Positions 1 to 5,993 of a stretch of DNA of 14,593 nt are shown here, piece after piece (the first letter of the stretch is position 1; each line of letters opens with the position of its first letter). Both the position numbers and the translations under genes were made by a program. The notes below the pieces were generated by a model that was not told where the DNA came from, did no database searches, and saw only the letters and a list, made by a program, of their open reading frames with translations. This DNA is from Pseudomonadota bacterium (GTDB lineage: Bacteria > Pseudomonadota > Gammaproteobacteria > Burkholderiales > Burkholderiaceae_F), in the NCBI GenBank assembly GCA_023443095.1, contig JAEZVV010000101.1:1-14593 (forward strand), in the 5' to 3' direction.

Positions 1-557
1 TCGGCCAGGCGGGCGCTGTCTTCGACTCCGCCCAGGCTCGTGTCGCGCACGCCGGGCGGGCAGTTCCGGTCCATCAGACACTTGCCGGCAATCAGCCTCA
101 CGTCGCGCGCCAGCGCTTCGGCGAACAAGGCTTCGACCGACGCTCCATGCGCCGAGCCGAATACGCAGGCCGAAGTCGTGCCCTGGCGCGCCAGTTCGTC
201 GAGGAAAAAACGCGCCGTTTCGGCACCCACGGCCGGGTCGGAAAACAGGGCTTCGGCGGGAAAGGTGTAGCGCTCGAGCCAGGGCAGAAGCCCTGCGGCC
301 GGCGAAGCGATCACGTCGACCTGCGGCAGGTGGATGTGGGTGTCGATGAAACCCGGTGCGGCGAGCTTGTCGCGCGCGTCGATCCGCTCAGTGCCGGGCG
401 GCAGCGTCGCCATCACCTCGCCCCATGGCCCGGCCGCGCGGATGCGCCCCGCCTCGACCCAGATGCCGGCGTCCTCGGTGTGCACCAGGGCCCCGGCCGA
501 GTAGGCCGGGTCGCCGAGAAAATCGATCAGTTGGCAGCGAAGCGCGAATGGACTCAT
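1..557 (-). CDS. guaD: Guanine deaminase, N-terminal part (runs off left edge)
   Basis: Guanine deaminase hydrolyses guanine to xanthine and ammonia in the cytoplasm, the first step of guanine catabolism. About 185 codons are visible from the ATG at 557; the rest lies beyond the left edge. The protein begins MSPFALRCQLIDF. Around residues 68-79 it has the amidohydrolase first-strand motif PGFIDTHIHLPQ, whose two His (74 and 76) bind the catalytic metal. This is followed by VIASPAAGLLPWLERYTFP, which is characteristic of GuaD-type enzymes. The remaining metal and catalytic residues (later His, Asp, Glu) are not visible. No strong Shine-Dalgarno precedes the start, but conserved-looking sequence begins close to it. 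Lying downstream of a BMP-type transporter locus in the same orientation, it supports a purine uptake and salvage role for the region. A related amidohydrolase such as 8-oxoguanine deaminase is possible but less likely. Confidence 0.92.
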   Translation of the reverse strand, partial: MSPFALRCQLIDFLGDPAYSAGALVHTEDAGIWVEAGRIRAAGPWGEVMATLPPGTERIDARDKLAAPGFIDTHIHLPQVDVIASPAAGLLPWLERYTFPAEALFSDPAVGAETARFFLDELARQGTTSACVFGSAHGASVEALFAEALARDVRLIAGKCLMDRNCPPGVRDTSLGGVEDSARLA

Positions 558-669
558 GAGGGCGCGGGGCTGGCCCGCTCCACAGACAATGCGGTGTAAC
601 ACGAGAGTTGAACACAGTCTGCACGTTCTCTCCGAAACCCTTGCGCAGGCAAGGCTCTCGCAGTCTCCC

Positions 670-712
670 TTGACATTGGGGCGGGGAACCCGATTTGCCT
701 GCGCTGTATAGT
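670..712 (+). promoter_or_regulatory. Possible promoter elements ahead of the small plus-strand gene
   Basis: A perfect TTGACA lies at 670-675 and a TATAGT at 707-712. They are 31 bp apart, too far to form one sigma-70 promoter. The TATAGT box could act as a -10 for the gene starting at 741, but no good -35 lies 16-18 bp ahead of it. The 558-740 gap lies between divergent genes and must contain promoter activity, but the assignment is weak. Confidence 0.2.
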
Positions 713-740
713 CGCCGACACCGAACTGCCGAGTCGTCCC

Positions 741-962
741 GTGTTCACCGTCGTCCTTGCCGCCCTCGCCCTCCTCGCCATCGGCGTTGCCGCCGCCTAC
801 TTCCTGTTGAAAAACATGAGTCAAGAAGGCATAGAGATTGCCGCACCCGGCAGCTGCCGGCGGAGCCGCTGCGGACCGCAATGTCAGACACCTGCCGAGC
901 AAGCTGAGGAAGCGCCGCTGGCTATCGCAGCCGCACCCGACCAGGGCGAGCCCAGGACGTAA
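741..962 (+). CDS. Small single-span membrane protein with three Cys
   Basis: A 73-residue protein of unknown function. Residues 3-23 are a continuous hydrophobic stretch (TVVLAALALLAIGVAAAYFLL), enough for one membrane span or an uncleaved signal anchor. A short polar region follows, then three cysteines at 39, 44 and 48 (C-x4-C-x3-C, in SCRRSRCGPQC), and an Ala/Glu/Pro-rich tail. The start is GTG with no clear Shine-Dalgarno. The hydrophobic N-terminus and the fit between flanking minus-strand genes are the main reasons to believe in it. The cysteines could bind a metal or form a disulfide, but nothing in the sequence proves either. An overlapping frame (695-907) has no such organisation. 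It could still be a chance ORF in GC-rich DNA. Confidence 0.5.
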   Translation: MFTVVLAALALLAIGVAAAYFLLKNMSQEGIEIAAPGSCRRSRCGPQCQTPAEQAEEAPLAIAAAPDQGEPRT

Positions 963-980
963 GCCAGGCGGTCTCAAGCA

Positions 981-1007
981 AAAAAAGGGGCGCTTAAAGC
1001 GCCCCTT
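981..1007 (-). terminator. Rho-independent terminator of the leftmost BMP gene
   Basis: Read on the minus strand, a perfect stem GGGGCGCTT/AAGCGCCCC (987-995 with 997-1005, extended by two A-T pairs) is followed by a run of T (the A run on the plus strand, starting at about 980). It begins about 30 nt after the stop codon of the binding-protein gene ending at 1037. This is a textbook intrinsic terminator. Confidence 0.9.
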
Positions 1008-1036
1008 GGTCTTGGCGGGACCGCGGTCCCGCTCCG

Positions 1037-2173
1037 TCACTTGCCGCTCGGCACCTTGCCGGCCACGCCTTGAACGTAGTAGTTCATGTTGTTGAGCTGA
1101 TCGTCGGTGGCGACCACGCCCTTGGCCAGGACTTCCTTGCCTTCGTTGTCCTTCACCGGGCCGGTGAAAGGCTGGAAGTTGCCCGCAGCCATGTCGGCTT
1201 CGACCTTCTTCATCGCCTCGATGGCTTCTTTGCTCACCAGCGCTTCGTTGATGCCCTCGAGCTTGATCATGCCGTCCTTGACCCCGCCCCAGACCGGCTT
1301 GACTTCCCATTTGCCGTCCATCACGTCTTGCGCGCGCTGGGCGTAATACTGGTCCCAGTGATGGGTGACCGCGGCGATCTGCGACTTGGGACCGAACTTG
1401 GCCATGTCGCTGTGGTAGGCCACGGCGAGCTTGCCCTTTTCTTCGGCGGTGGCCACCACGGCGGTCGAGTCGGTGTGATGGGTCAGCACGTCGGCACCCT
1501 GGCCGATCAGGGTGTTGGCGGCGTCGCGCTCCTTGCCCGGGTCGTACCAGCTGTTGGCCCACACCACCTTGACCTGGGCCTTGGGGTTGACCGCGCGCGC
1601 ACCCAGCGCGAAGGCGTTGATGCCTTGCAGGACTTCGGGGATGGGGAAGGCGGCAACGTAACCCAGGGTATTGGTCTTGGTCGCCTTGCCTGCCAGCATG
1701 CCGGCCAGGTAGCGGCCTTCGTAGAAGCGGGCGTTGTAGTTGTTGACGTTTTTGGCGTTCTTGTAGCCGGTGGCGTGTTCGAACTTCACGTCCGGGAACT
1801 CTTCGGCGACCTTGAGCGTCGGGTTCATGAAGCCGAAGCTGGTAGTGAAGATCAGCTTGTTGCCCTGCTGCGCCAGGTCGCGGATCACGCGTTCGGCGTC
1901 GGCGCCTTCAGGAACGTTTTCCACGTAGGTGGTCTTGACCTTGTCGCCGAACTTGGCTTCGAGCGCCTTGCGCGCGATGTCGTGCTGGGTGGTCCAGCCG
2001 GCGTCGCCAATCGGGCTCACGTAGACGAAGCCGATCTTGAGCGGCTCGGCCTTGGCCGCCGGGGCCGCGGCCGGCGCCGGCGCAGGGGCGGGCGCGGGTT
2101 CGGGTTTCTTGCCGCATGCCGCAGCCAGCAAGGCCACAGCGGCAACCGACATCAGTCTGGCAGGAAAACGCAT
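1037..2173 (-). CDS. BMP-family lipoprotein, purine/nucleoside-type ABC binding protein (copy 1)
   Basis: Substrate-binding protein of the basic membrane protein (BMP/PnrA) family, 378 residues. It should capture ligand in the periplasm for the ATPase and permeases encoded at 5994-9540. The N-terminus is a lipoprotein signal ending LLAAAC with the lipidated Cys at 20, followed by GKK and a Pro/Ala tether to about residue 42. The mature domain starts KIGFVYVSPIGDAGWT, the BMP hallmark, and continues with RDLAQQGNKLIFTTSFGFMN, ATGYKNAKN, NARFYEGRYLAGMLAG, GYVAAFPIPEVLQGINAFAL and PVWGGVKDG. GGAG lies 9 nt before the ATG. The gene has its own terminator and is separated from copies 2 and 3 by a plus-strand gene, so it probably has its own promoter. 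Family members bind purine nucleosides, other nucleosides or riboflavin; guaD next door favours a purine or nucleoside. The exact ligand is unknown. Confidence 0.93.
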   Translation of the reverse strand: MRFPARLMSVAAVALLAAACGKKPEPAPAPAPAPAAAPAAKAEPLKIGFVYVSPIGDAGWTTQHDIARKALEAKFGDKVKTTYVENVPEGADAERVIRDLAQQGNKLIFTTSFGFMNPTLKVAEEFPDVKFEHATGYKNAKNVNNYNARFYEGRYLAGMLAGKATKTNTLGYVAAFPIPEVLQGINAFALGARAVNPKAQVKVVWANSWYDPGKERDAANTLIGQGADVLTHHTDSTAVVATAEEKGKLAVAYHSDMAKFGPKSQIAAVTHHWDQYYAQRAQDVMDGKWEVKPVWGGVKDGMIKLEGINEALVSKEAIEAMKKVEADMAAGNFQPFTGPVKDNEGKEVLAKGVVATDDQLNNMNYYVQGVAGKVPSGK

Positions 2174-2187
2174 GAGGCAAGTCTCCG

Positions 2188-2220
2188 AAAAAGCGCCGGT
2201 TGGCGGCGCGGGAAAGCCGC
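2188..2220 (-). promoter_or_regulatory. Leader hairpin with T run before BMP copy 1
   Basis: On the minus strand GCGCCG/CGGCGC (2209-2204 with 2198-2193) encloses a 5-nt loop and is followed by TTTTT, then CGGAG just before the start region. It looks like a small intrinsic terminator placed between promoter and ribosome binding site. An upstream GCGGC (2220-2216) can pair instead with GCCGC at 2207-2203, which uses part of the same stem. Attenuation or mRNA protection are possible roles; neither is shown. Confidence 0.45.
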
Positions 2221-2221
2221 G

Positions 2222-2227
2222 ATTCTA
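2222..2227 (-). promoter_or_regulatory. Possible -10 box for BMP copy 1
   Basis: TAGAAT on the minus strand (5 of 6 match to TATAAT), about 50 nt before the ATG at 2173. No recognisable -35 lies 17 bp further upstream, where the DNA is G-rich. Low confidence. Confidence 0.25.
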
Positions 2228-2431
2228 ATGGTTGCCCCGCCCCCCGCCGCCGCTTCAGCACGGCGAATCTAGACGCAGCTCTCGGACCCGGGCACGGTGT
2301 CGCGGCAGCACGACGGCCCCCGTTCGAGTGCGTGCATCGGCCGCCGCCCGCGCTTAACCTGCGGCTGGCGCACCCGCTCGTGCGCGCCGATCGCGCCGCC
2401 CTCCCGGGTCGGCCCGCGACCTTCCCCGCCC

Positions 2432-3388
2432 ATGACACCTGCTCTCGCCCTGCTCGCCGCCGCCCTCTGCGCGGCGGCTTTCTCCGGAACGGCCGCCGCC
2501 CAGCTGCGCAACCCGGACATCACCGTGATCGGCGCCAACGTGCAGAAGCGGGCCAACGCGGTGCTGTCGCTGATGGGTTATTCGCTCACGCCCGACGTGA
2601 CCACGGGCTCGCTTGCGATCAACGACGGCACGGCGAGCAACCCGGGTTTCCAGCTGACCACCCTCGGCGGCGGTTTCACCTGGAGCAAGGAGCTCCCGCT
2701 CTACCTCGAAGGCACGGTCGCCTACAGCCGCTACGACCCGACCTTCGTCGCCACCGACGGCGAGCAGAGCCGGCCGGTCCCGGTCAAGTGGAACTCGTTC
2801 ACGGCCACCGGCGGCCTCGGCTGGGACTTTCCGCTTACCGACGAACTCAAGCTGCGCCCCATCTTCAACTTCAGCCTGGGGCGGGTGACGAGCGACGCCT
2901 CGCTCGCGCTTTGGTACATCGAACAGCGCACCGGGGTCGATCTCGACTTCCTGCAGCGCGGCCACCTCAATGCCGGCGGTCTGGGCGGCTCCTTGATGCT
3001 CGACTATGAACACTACCGGCCGGGCTACGAGATCGACGTCGAGCTGCGCTACACCAACATCCATCTGCGCGGGCTGTCGTCCTCGAGCGCGGCGGTGCAG
3101 GGCCAGGCCGCGAGCGAAATCGCCTCGCTCTGGTCGCGCTGGCGCGCGCCTACCGGTTTCATGCTGCTCGATCGGCCGCTGCGTTACGTGCTCGAGTTTT
3201 CGCACTCGCGCTATTTGTCGGACGAAGCAGCCGTGCTCGGTGTCGAATATCTCAGTGCCGTAGGCACGGGACTCGAACTCGACTCGAGCCTGTACCCGAT
3301 CTGGATCACCCGCACGCGGCTGATGCTGCGCTACCTTTTTTCGCCGTATGCACACGGCACCTCGATCGGGCTGGCCGTGAGCTTCTAG
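2432..3388 (+). CDS. Outer-membrane beta-barrel protein
   Basis: A 318-residue exported protein. Residues 1-23 form a signal peptide ending AAA before Q24. The mature part shows the alternating polar/hydrophobic strands and aromatic belts of a beta-barrel: FTWSKELPLYLEGTVAYSRY, SFTATGGLGWDFPL, LRPIFNFSLGRVT, YEIDVELRYTNIHLRG, LRYVLEFSHSRYLS, LMLRYLFSPYAHG. It ends in LAVSF with a terminal Phe, the usual outer-membrane assembly signal. It may belong to the solitary autotransporter-like barrel group, but that family placement is from appearance only. The start at 2432 was chosen because it begins the signal peptide; the upstream in-frame start (2297) would add 45 non-signal residues. No strong Shine-Dalgarno is visible. 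It lies divergent from BMP copy 1 and convergent with copy 2, so a role as pore for the same substrates is possible but unproven. Confidence 0.82.
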   Translation: MTPALALLAAALCAAAFSGTAAAQLRNPDITVIGANVQKRANAVLSLMGYSLTPDVTTGSLAINDGTASNPGFQLTTLGGGFTWSKELPLYLEGTVAYSRYDPTFVATDGEQSRPVPVKWNSFTATGGLGWDFPLTDELKLRPIFNFSLGRVTSDASLALWYIEQRTGVDLDFLQRGHLNAGGLGGSLMLDYEHYRPGYEIDVELRYTNIHLRGLSSSSAAVQGQAASEIASLWSRWRAPTGFMLLDRPLRYVLEFSHSRYLSDEAAVLGVEYLSAVGTGLELDSSLYPIWITRTRLMLRYLFSPYAHGTSIGLAVSF

Positions 3389-3400
3389 CGCCCCCCCAAA

Positions 3401-3427
3401 AAAAAGGGACGCTTGCGCGTCCCTTTT
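3401..3427. terminator. Bidirectional terminator between barrel gene and BMP copy 2
   Basis: A stem GGGACGC/GCGTCCC (3406-3412 with 3417-3423, 4-nt loop) is flanked by an A run on the left and TTTT on the right, so it has a T tract in both directions. It lies between the convergent stops at 3388 and 3447 and probably ends both transcripts. Confidence 0.87.
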
Positions 3428-3446
3428 GCTCTTGGTGTTGCCGAGC

Positions 3447-4568
3447 TTACTGGCCGCTGGGAACCTTGCCCTGCACGCCTTCGACGTAGTAGTTCATGTT
3501 GTTCAGCTGTTCGTCGCTCGCGACCTGGCCGGCGGCCAGGACTTCCTTGCCTTCATTGTTCTTGAGCGGGCCGGTGAAGGGATGGAAGCTGCCGTTGCGC
3601 AGCGCTTCTTCCTTCTTCTTCATCGCTTCGACCACATCCTTGGCGACCTTGTCGCTGATACCTTCGATCTTGATGAAGCCATCCTTGACCCCGCCCCAGA
3701 CCGAACGCGGGCTCCACTTGCCGTCCATGACTTCCTGCGCGCGCTGGACGTAGAACTGGTCCCAGTGATGGGTCACGGCCGCAATCTGCTGCTTGGGCGC
3801 GAGCTTGCTCATGTTCGAGTGGTAGGCGATCACCGGAGTGCCCTTCTCTTCTGCCGCGGCAACCACGGCGGTCGAGTCGGTGTGGTTGTGCAACACGTCG
3901 GCGCCCTGGCCGATCAGGGTGTTGGCGGCATCGCGCTCCTTGCCCGGGTCGTACCAGCTGCTCGTCCACACCACCTTGACCTCGGCCTTGGGGTTGACGG
4001 CGCGAGCGCCCAGGGTAAAGGCGTTGATGCCCTGCAGCACCTCAGGGATCGGGAAGGCCGCCACATAACCCAGGGTGTTGGACTTGGTGGTCTTGCCCGC
4101 AATCATGCCGGCCAGGTAGCGCCCTTCGTAGAAGCGGGCGTTGTAGTTGCCGGCATTGGCCGCGGTCTTGTAGCCGGTGCCGTGCTCGAACTTCACGTCG
4201 GGGAACTCCGAAGCCACCTTGAGCGTCGGGTTCATGAAGGTGAACGAAGTGGTGAAGATCAGCTTGTGGCCTTGCTGGGCCATGTCGCGGATCACGCGTT
4301 CGGCGTCGGCGGCGTTGGCCACATTCTCGACGAAGGTCGTGCTGACCTTGTCGCCGAGCGAAGCCTGCATGGCCTTGCGCGCCATGTCGTGCTGCGCGGT
4401 CCAGCCGGCGTCGCCGATCGGGCTCACGTAGACAAAACCGACCTTCAGGGGTTCGGCCTTGGCCGCAGCGGCGGGCGCCGGCGCAGGCGCGGGCTCTTCC
4501 TTCTTGCCGCAGCCGGCAGCGAGCAGCGCGGCGGTCGCGACGGCCAGAAGCTTGGCGCTCAATTGCAT
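3447..4568 (-). CDS. BMP-family lipoprotein, purine/nucleoside-type ABC binding protein (copy 2)
   Basis: Second BMP/PnrA-family binding protein, 373 residues, closely similar to copies 1 and 3 throughout. The start ATG at 4568 was chosen because GGAG lies 6 nt before it; an in-frame TTG four codons upstream overlaps that site. The signal ends LLAAGC (lipidated Cys 20), followed by GKKEEPAPAPAPAAA as a short tether. The mature core starts KVGFVYVSPIGDAGWTAQHD and keeps the family blocks TSFTFMNPTLKVASEFPDVK, NARFYEGRYLAGMIAG, GYVAAFPIPEVLQGINAFTL and SVWGGVKDGFIKIEG. The presumed ligand-side segment reads HNHTDSTAVV, different from the other two copies. It has its own terminator downstream and probably its own promoter upstream, because copy 3 is closed by a terminator. 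It likely supplies the same transporter with a related but not identical ligand; the ligand is unknown. Confidence 0.93.
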   Translation of the reverse strand: MQLSAKLLAVATAALLAAGCGKKEEPAPAPAPAAAAKAEPLKVGFVYVSPIGDAGWTAQHDMARKAMQASLGDKVSTTFVENVANAADAERVIRDMAQQGHKLIFTTSFTFMNPTLKVASEFPDVKFEHGTGYKTAANAGNYNARFYEGRYLAGMIAGKTTKSNTLGYVAAFPIPEVLQGINAFTLGARAVNPKAEVKVVWTSSWYDPGKERDAANTLIGQGADVLHNHTDSTAVVAAAEEKGTPVIAYHSNMSKLAPKQQIAAVTHHWDQFYVQRAQEVMDGKWSPRSVWGGVKDGFIKIEGISDKVAKDVVEAMKKKEEALRNGSFHPFTGPLKNNEGKEVLAAGQVASDEQLNNMNYYVEGVQGKVPSGQ

Positions 4569-4584
4569 GCAGATCTCCAAATGG

Positions 4585-4614
4585 AAAGCGCCGCGAAGAC
4601 GGCGCCAAAGGCGC
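4585..4614 (-). promoter_or_regulatory. Leader hairpins before BMP copy 2, mutually exclusive
   Basis: On the minus strand GCGCC (4614-4610), GGCGC (4606-4602) and CGGCGC (4593-4588) follow each other. The middle segment, read as GCGCCG over 4605-4600, can pair with the downstream CGGCGC around a 6-nt loop; as GGCGC it can pair with the upstream GCGCC around TTT. A TTTCC follows the downstream stem, then the GGAG ribosome site. The downstream stem sequence is the same as in the leader of copy 1. Regulation is inferred, not shown. Confidence 0.4.
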
Positions 4615-4616
4615 GG

Positions 4617-4622
4617 ATTTTA
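4617..4622 (-). promoter_or_regulatory. Possible -10 box for BMP copy 2
   Basis: TAAAAT on the minus strand, about 50 nt before the ATG, at a distance similar to the candidate box of copy 1. A GGTTTG lies 17 bp upstream as a poor -35. The upstream gene ends with a terminator, so some promoter must lie in 4569-4735. Confidence 0.35.
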
Positions 4623-4734
4623 TGGGCAGCGGACTTCTTCAAACCGCCGCTTTGGTGCAAACCATCAGAAGCGGCATCAAGGATGGCGATCGTCCGCTCC
4701 CGCCGGCGGCGCACTCCCGACCTGCGGCCGCACC

Positions 4735-4764
4735 AAAAGGCCGGGGCGCCCGCAGGCGCCCCGG
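4735..4764 (-). terminator. Intrinsic terminator after BMP copy 3
   Basis: A perfect 10-bp stem CCGGGGCGCC/GGCGCCCCGG (4741-4750 with 4755-4764, 4-nt loop) is followed on the minus strand by CCTTTTGG. It lies 22 nt after the stop codon of the gene ending at 4787. The stem is strong but the T tract is only four long, so some read-through into copy 2 is possible. Confidence 0.75.
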
Positions 4765-4786
4765 ATCACGGTCGCTAGCCCGCGGC

Positions 4787-5917
4787 TTATTTGCCGCTCG
4801 GAACCTTGCCGGCGACGCCTTCGACGTAGTAGTTCATGTTGTTCAACAACTCGTCGGTCGCAACCTGGCCGGCCGCGAGAACTTCCTTGCCTTCGTTGGT
4901 CTTGATCGGGCCGGTGAAGGGCTGGAAGGTGCCGGCACGCATCTCGGCTTCCTTCTTCTTCATGGCTTCGACCACGGCCGGCGGCACGTCGGCGCTGATC
5001 GCCTCGAGCGCAATGAAACCGTCCTTGACGCCGCCCCACACCGGCTTGACGTCCCACTTGCCGTCGATCACGGCCTGGGCGCGCTCGGTATAGAACTTGT
5101 CCCAGTGGTGAGTGACCGCGGCGATCTGCGCCTTCGGGCCGACCTGAGCCATGTTCGAGTGGTAGGCAACGACCTTCTTGCCCTTTTCTTCGGCCGCTGC
5201 GACCACGGCGGTGGAGTTGGTGTGATGGTGCAGCACGTCGGCGCCCTGGCCGATCAGGGTGTTGGCCGCGTCACGTTCCTTGCCCGGGTCGTACCAGGCG
5301 TTGGCCCACACCACCTTGACCTGGACCTTGGGGTTGACCGCACGCGCGCCCAGGGTGAAGGCGTTGATGCCCTGGAGCACTTCGGGAATCGGGAAAGCGG
5401 CGGCGTAACCCAGCACGTTGGTCTTGGTCATCTTGCCGGCGATCATGCCGGCGAGGTAACGCCCCTCGTAGAAACGGGCGTTGTAGGTGCTGAGGTTCTT
5501 GGCGGTCTTGTAGCCGGTGGCGTGTTCGAACTTCACGTCCGGGAACTCTTCGGCCACCTTGAGCGCGGGGTTCATGAAGCCGAACGAGGTGGCGATGATC
5601 AGCTTGTTGCCCTGCTGGGCCAGGTCGCGGATCACGCGTTCGGCGTCGGCGTTTTCGGGAACGTTTTCGACAAAGCTGGTCTTGACCTTGTCGCCGAGCG
5701 TCTTTTCCATCGCCTGGCGCGCCATGTCGTGCTGCATGGTCCAGCCGGCATCGCCGACCGGGCTCACATAGACGAAACCGACCTTGAGCGGCTCGGCCTT
5801 GGCCGGAGCGGCCACCGGCGCCGGGGCGGGCGCGGGTTTGACTTCCTCCTTCTTGCCGCAGGCGGCAGCGAGCACGGCGACCGCCGCGACCGACAACAAC
5901 TTTGCACTCAGATGCAT
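4787..5917 (-). CDS. BMP-family lipoprotein, purine/nucleoside-type ABC binding protein (copy 3)
   Basis: Third BMP/PnrA-family binding protein, 376 residues, and the copy directly downstream of the permease genes. The start ATG at 5917 has GGAG 6 nt upstream and opens a lipoprotein signal ending VLAAAC (Cys 20), then GKKEEV and a Pro/Ala tether. An open frame extends 60 codons further upstream, but those residues would put Arg-rich sequence before the signal and are rejected. The core starts KVGFVYVSPVGDAGWTMQHD and keeps all blocks seen in copies 1 and 2, ending VAGKVPSGK. The segment HHHTNSTAVV differs from both others. The 76-nt gap to the permease stop contains a GC-rich hairpin, so this copy may be made from the transporter mRNA at a different level. 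The ligand is probably a purine or nucleoside, by context. Confidence 0.94.
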   Translation of the reverse strand: MHLSAKLLSVAAVAVLAAACGKKEEVKPAPAPAPVAAPAKAEPLKVGFVYVSPVGDAGWTMQHDMARQAMEKTLGDKVKTSFVENVPENADAERVIRDLAQQGNKLIIATSFGFMNPALKVAEEFPDVKFEHATGYKTAKNLSTYNARFYEGRYLAGMIAGKMTKTNVLGYAAAFPIPEVLQGINAFTLGARAVNPKVQVKVVWANAWYDPGKERDAANTLIGQGADVLHHHTNSTAVVAAAEEKGKKVVAYHSNMAQVGPKAQIAAVTHHWDKFYTERAQAVIDGKWDVKPVWGGVKDGFIALEAISADVPPAVVEAMKKKEAEMRAGTFQPFTGPIKTNEGKEVLAAGQVATDELLNNMNYYVEGVAGKVPSGK

Positions 5918-5956
5918 GGACGACTCCAACTGCTTTGCTAGAAACCTGGAAACGAC

Positions 5957-5979
5957 GCGGCGCGCTCTAGGCGCGCCGC
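5957..5979. repeat. GC-rich inverted repeat between permease gene and BMP copy 3
   Basis: A perfect 9-bp inverted repeat GCGGCGCGC/GCGCGCCGC with a 5-nt TCTAG spacer. On the minus strand it is followed by GTCGTTTCC, so the T tract is too weak for a clear terminator. Its place between a membrane-protein gene and a binding-protein gene is typical of hairpins that stabilise the binding-protein mRNA or cause partial termination; the role here is inferred. Confidence 0.6.
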
Positions 5980-5993
5980 TCGGACTGATGCCC

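Noticed and set aside
3426..5941. Two plus-strand open frames (450 and 439 codons) opposite BMP copies 2 and 3, similar to each other and to one opposite copy 1
   Set aside because: Their mutual similarity follows from the paralogy of the real genes on the other strand; no independent coding evidence.
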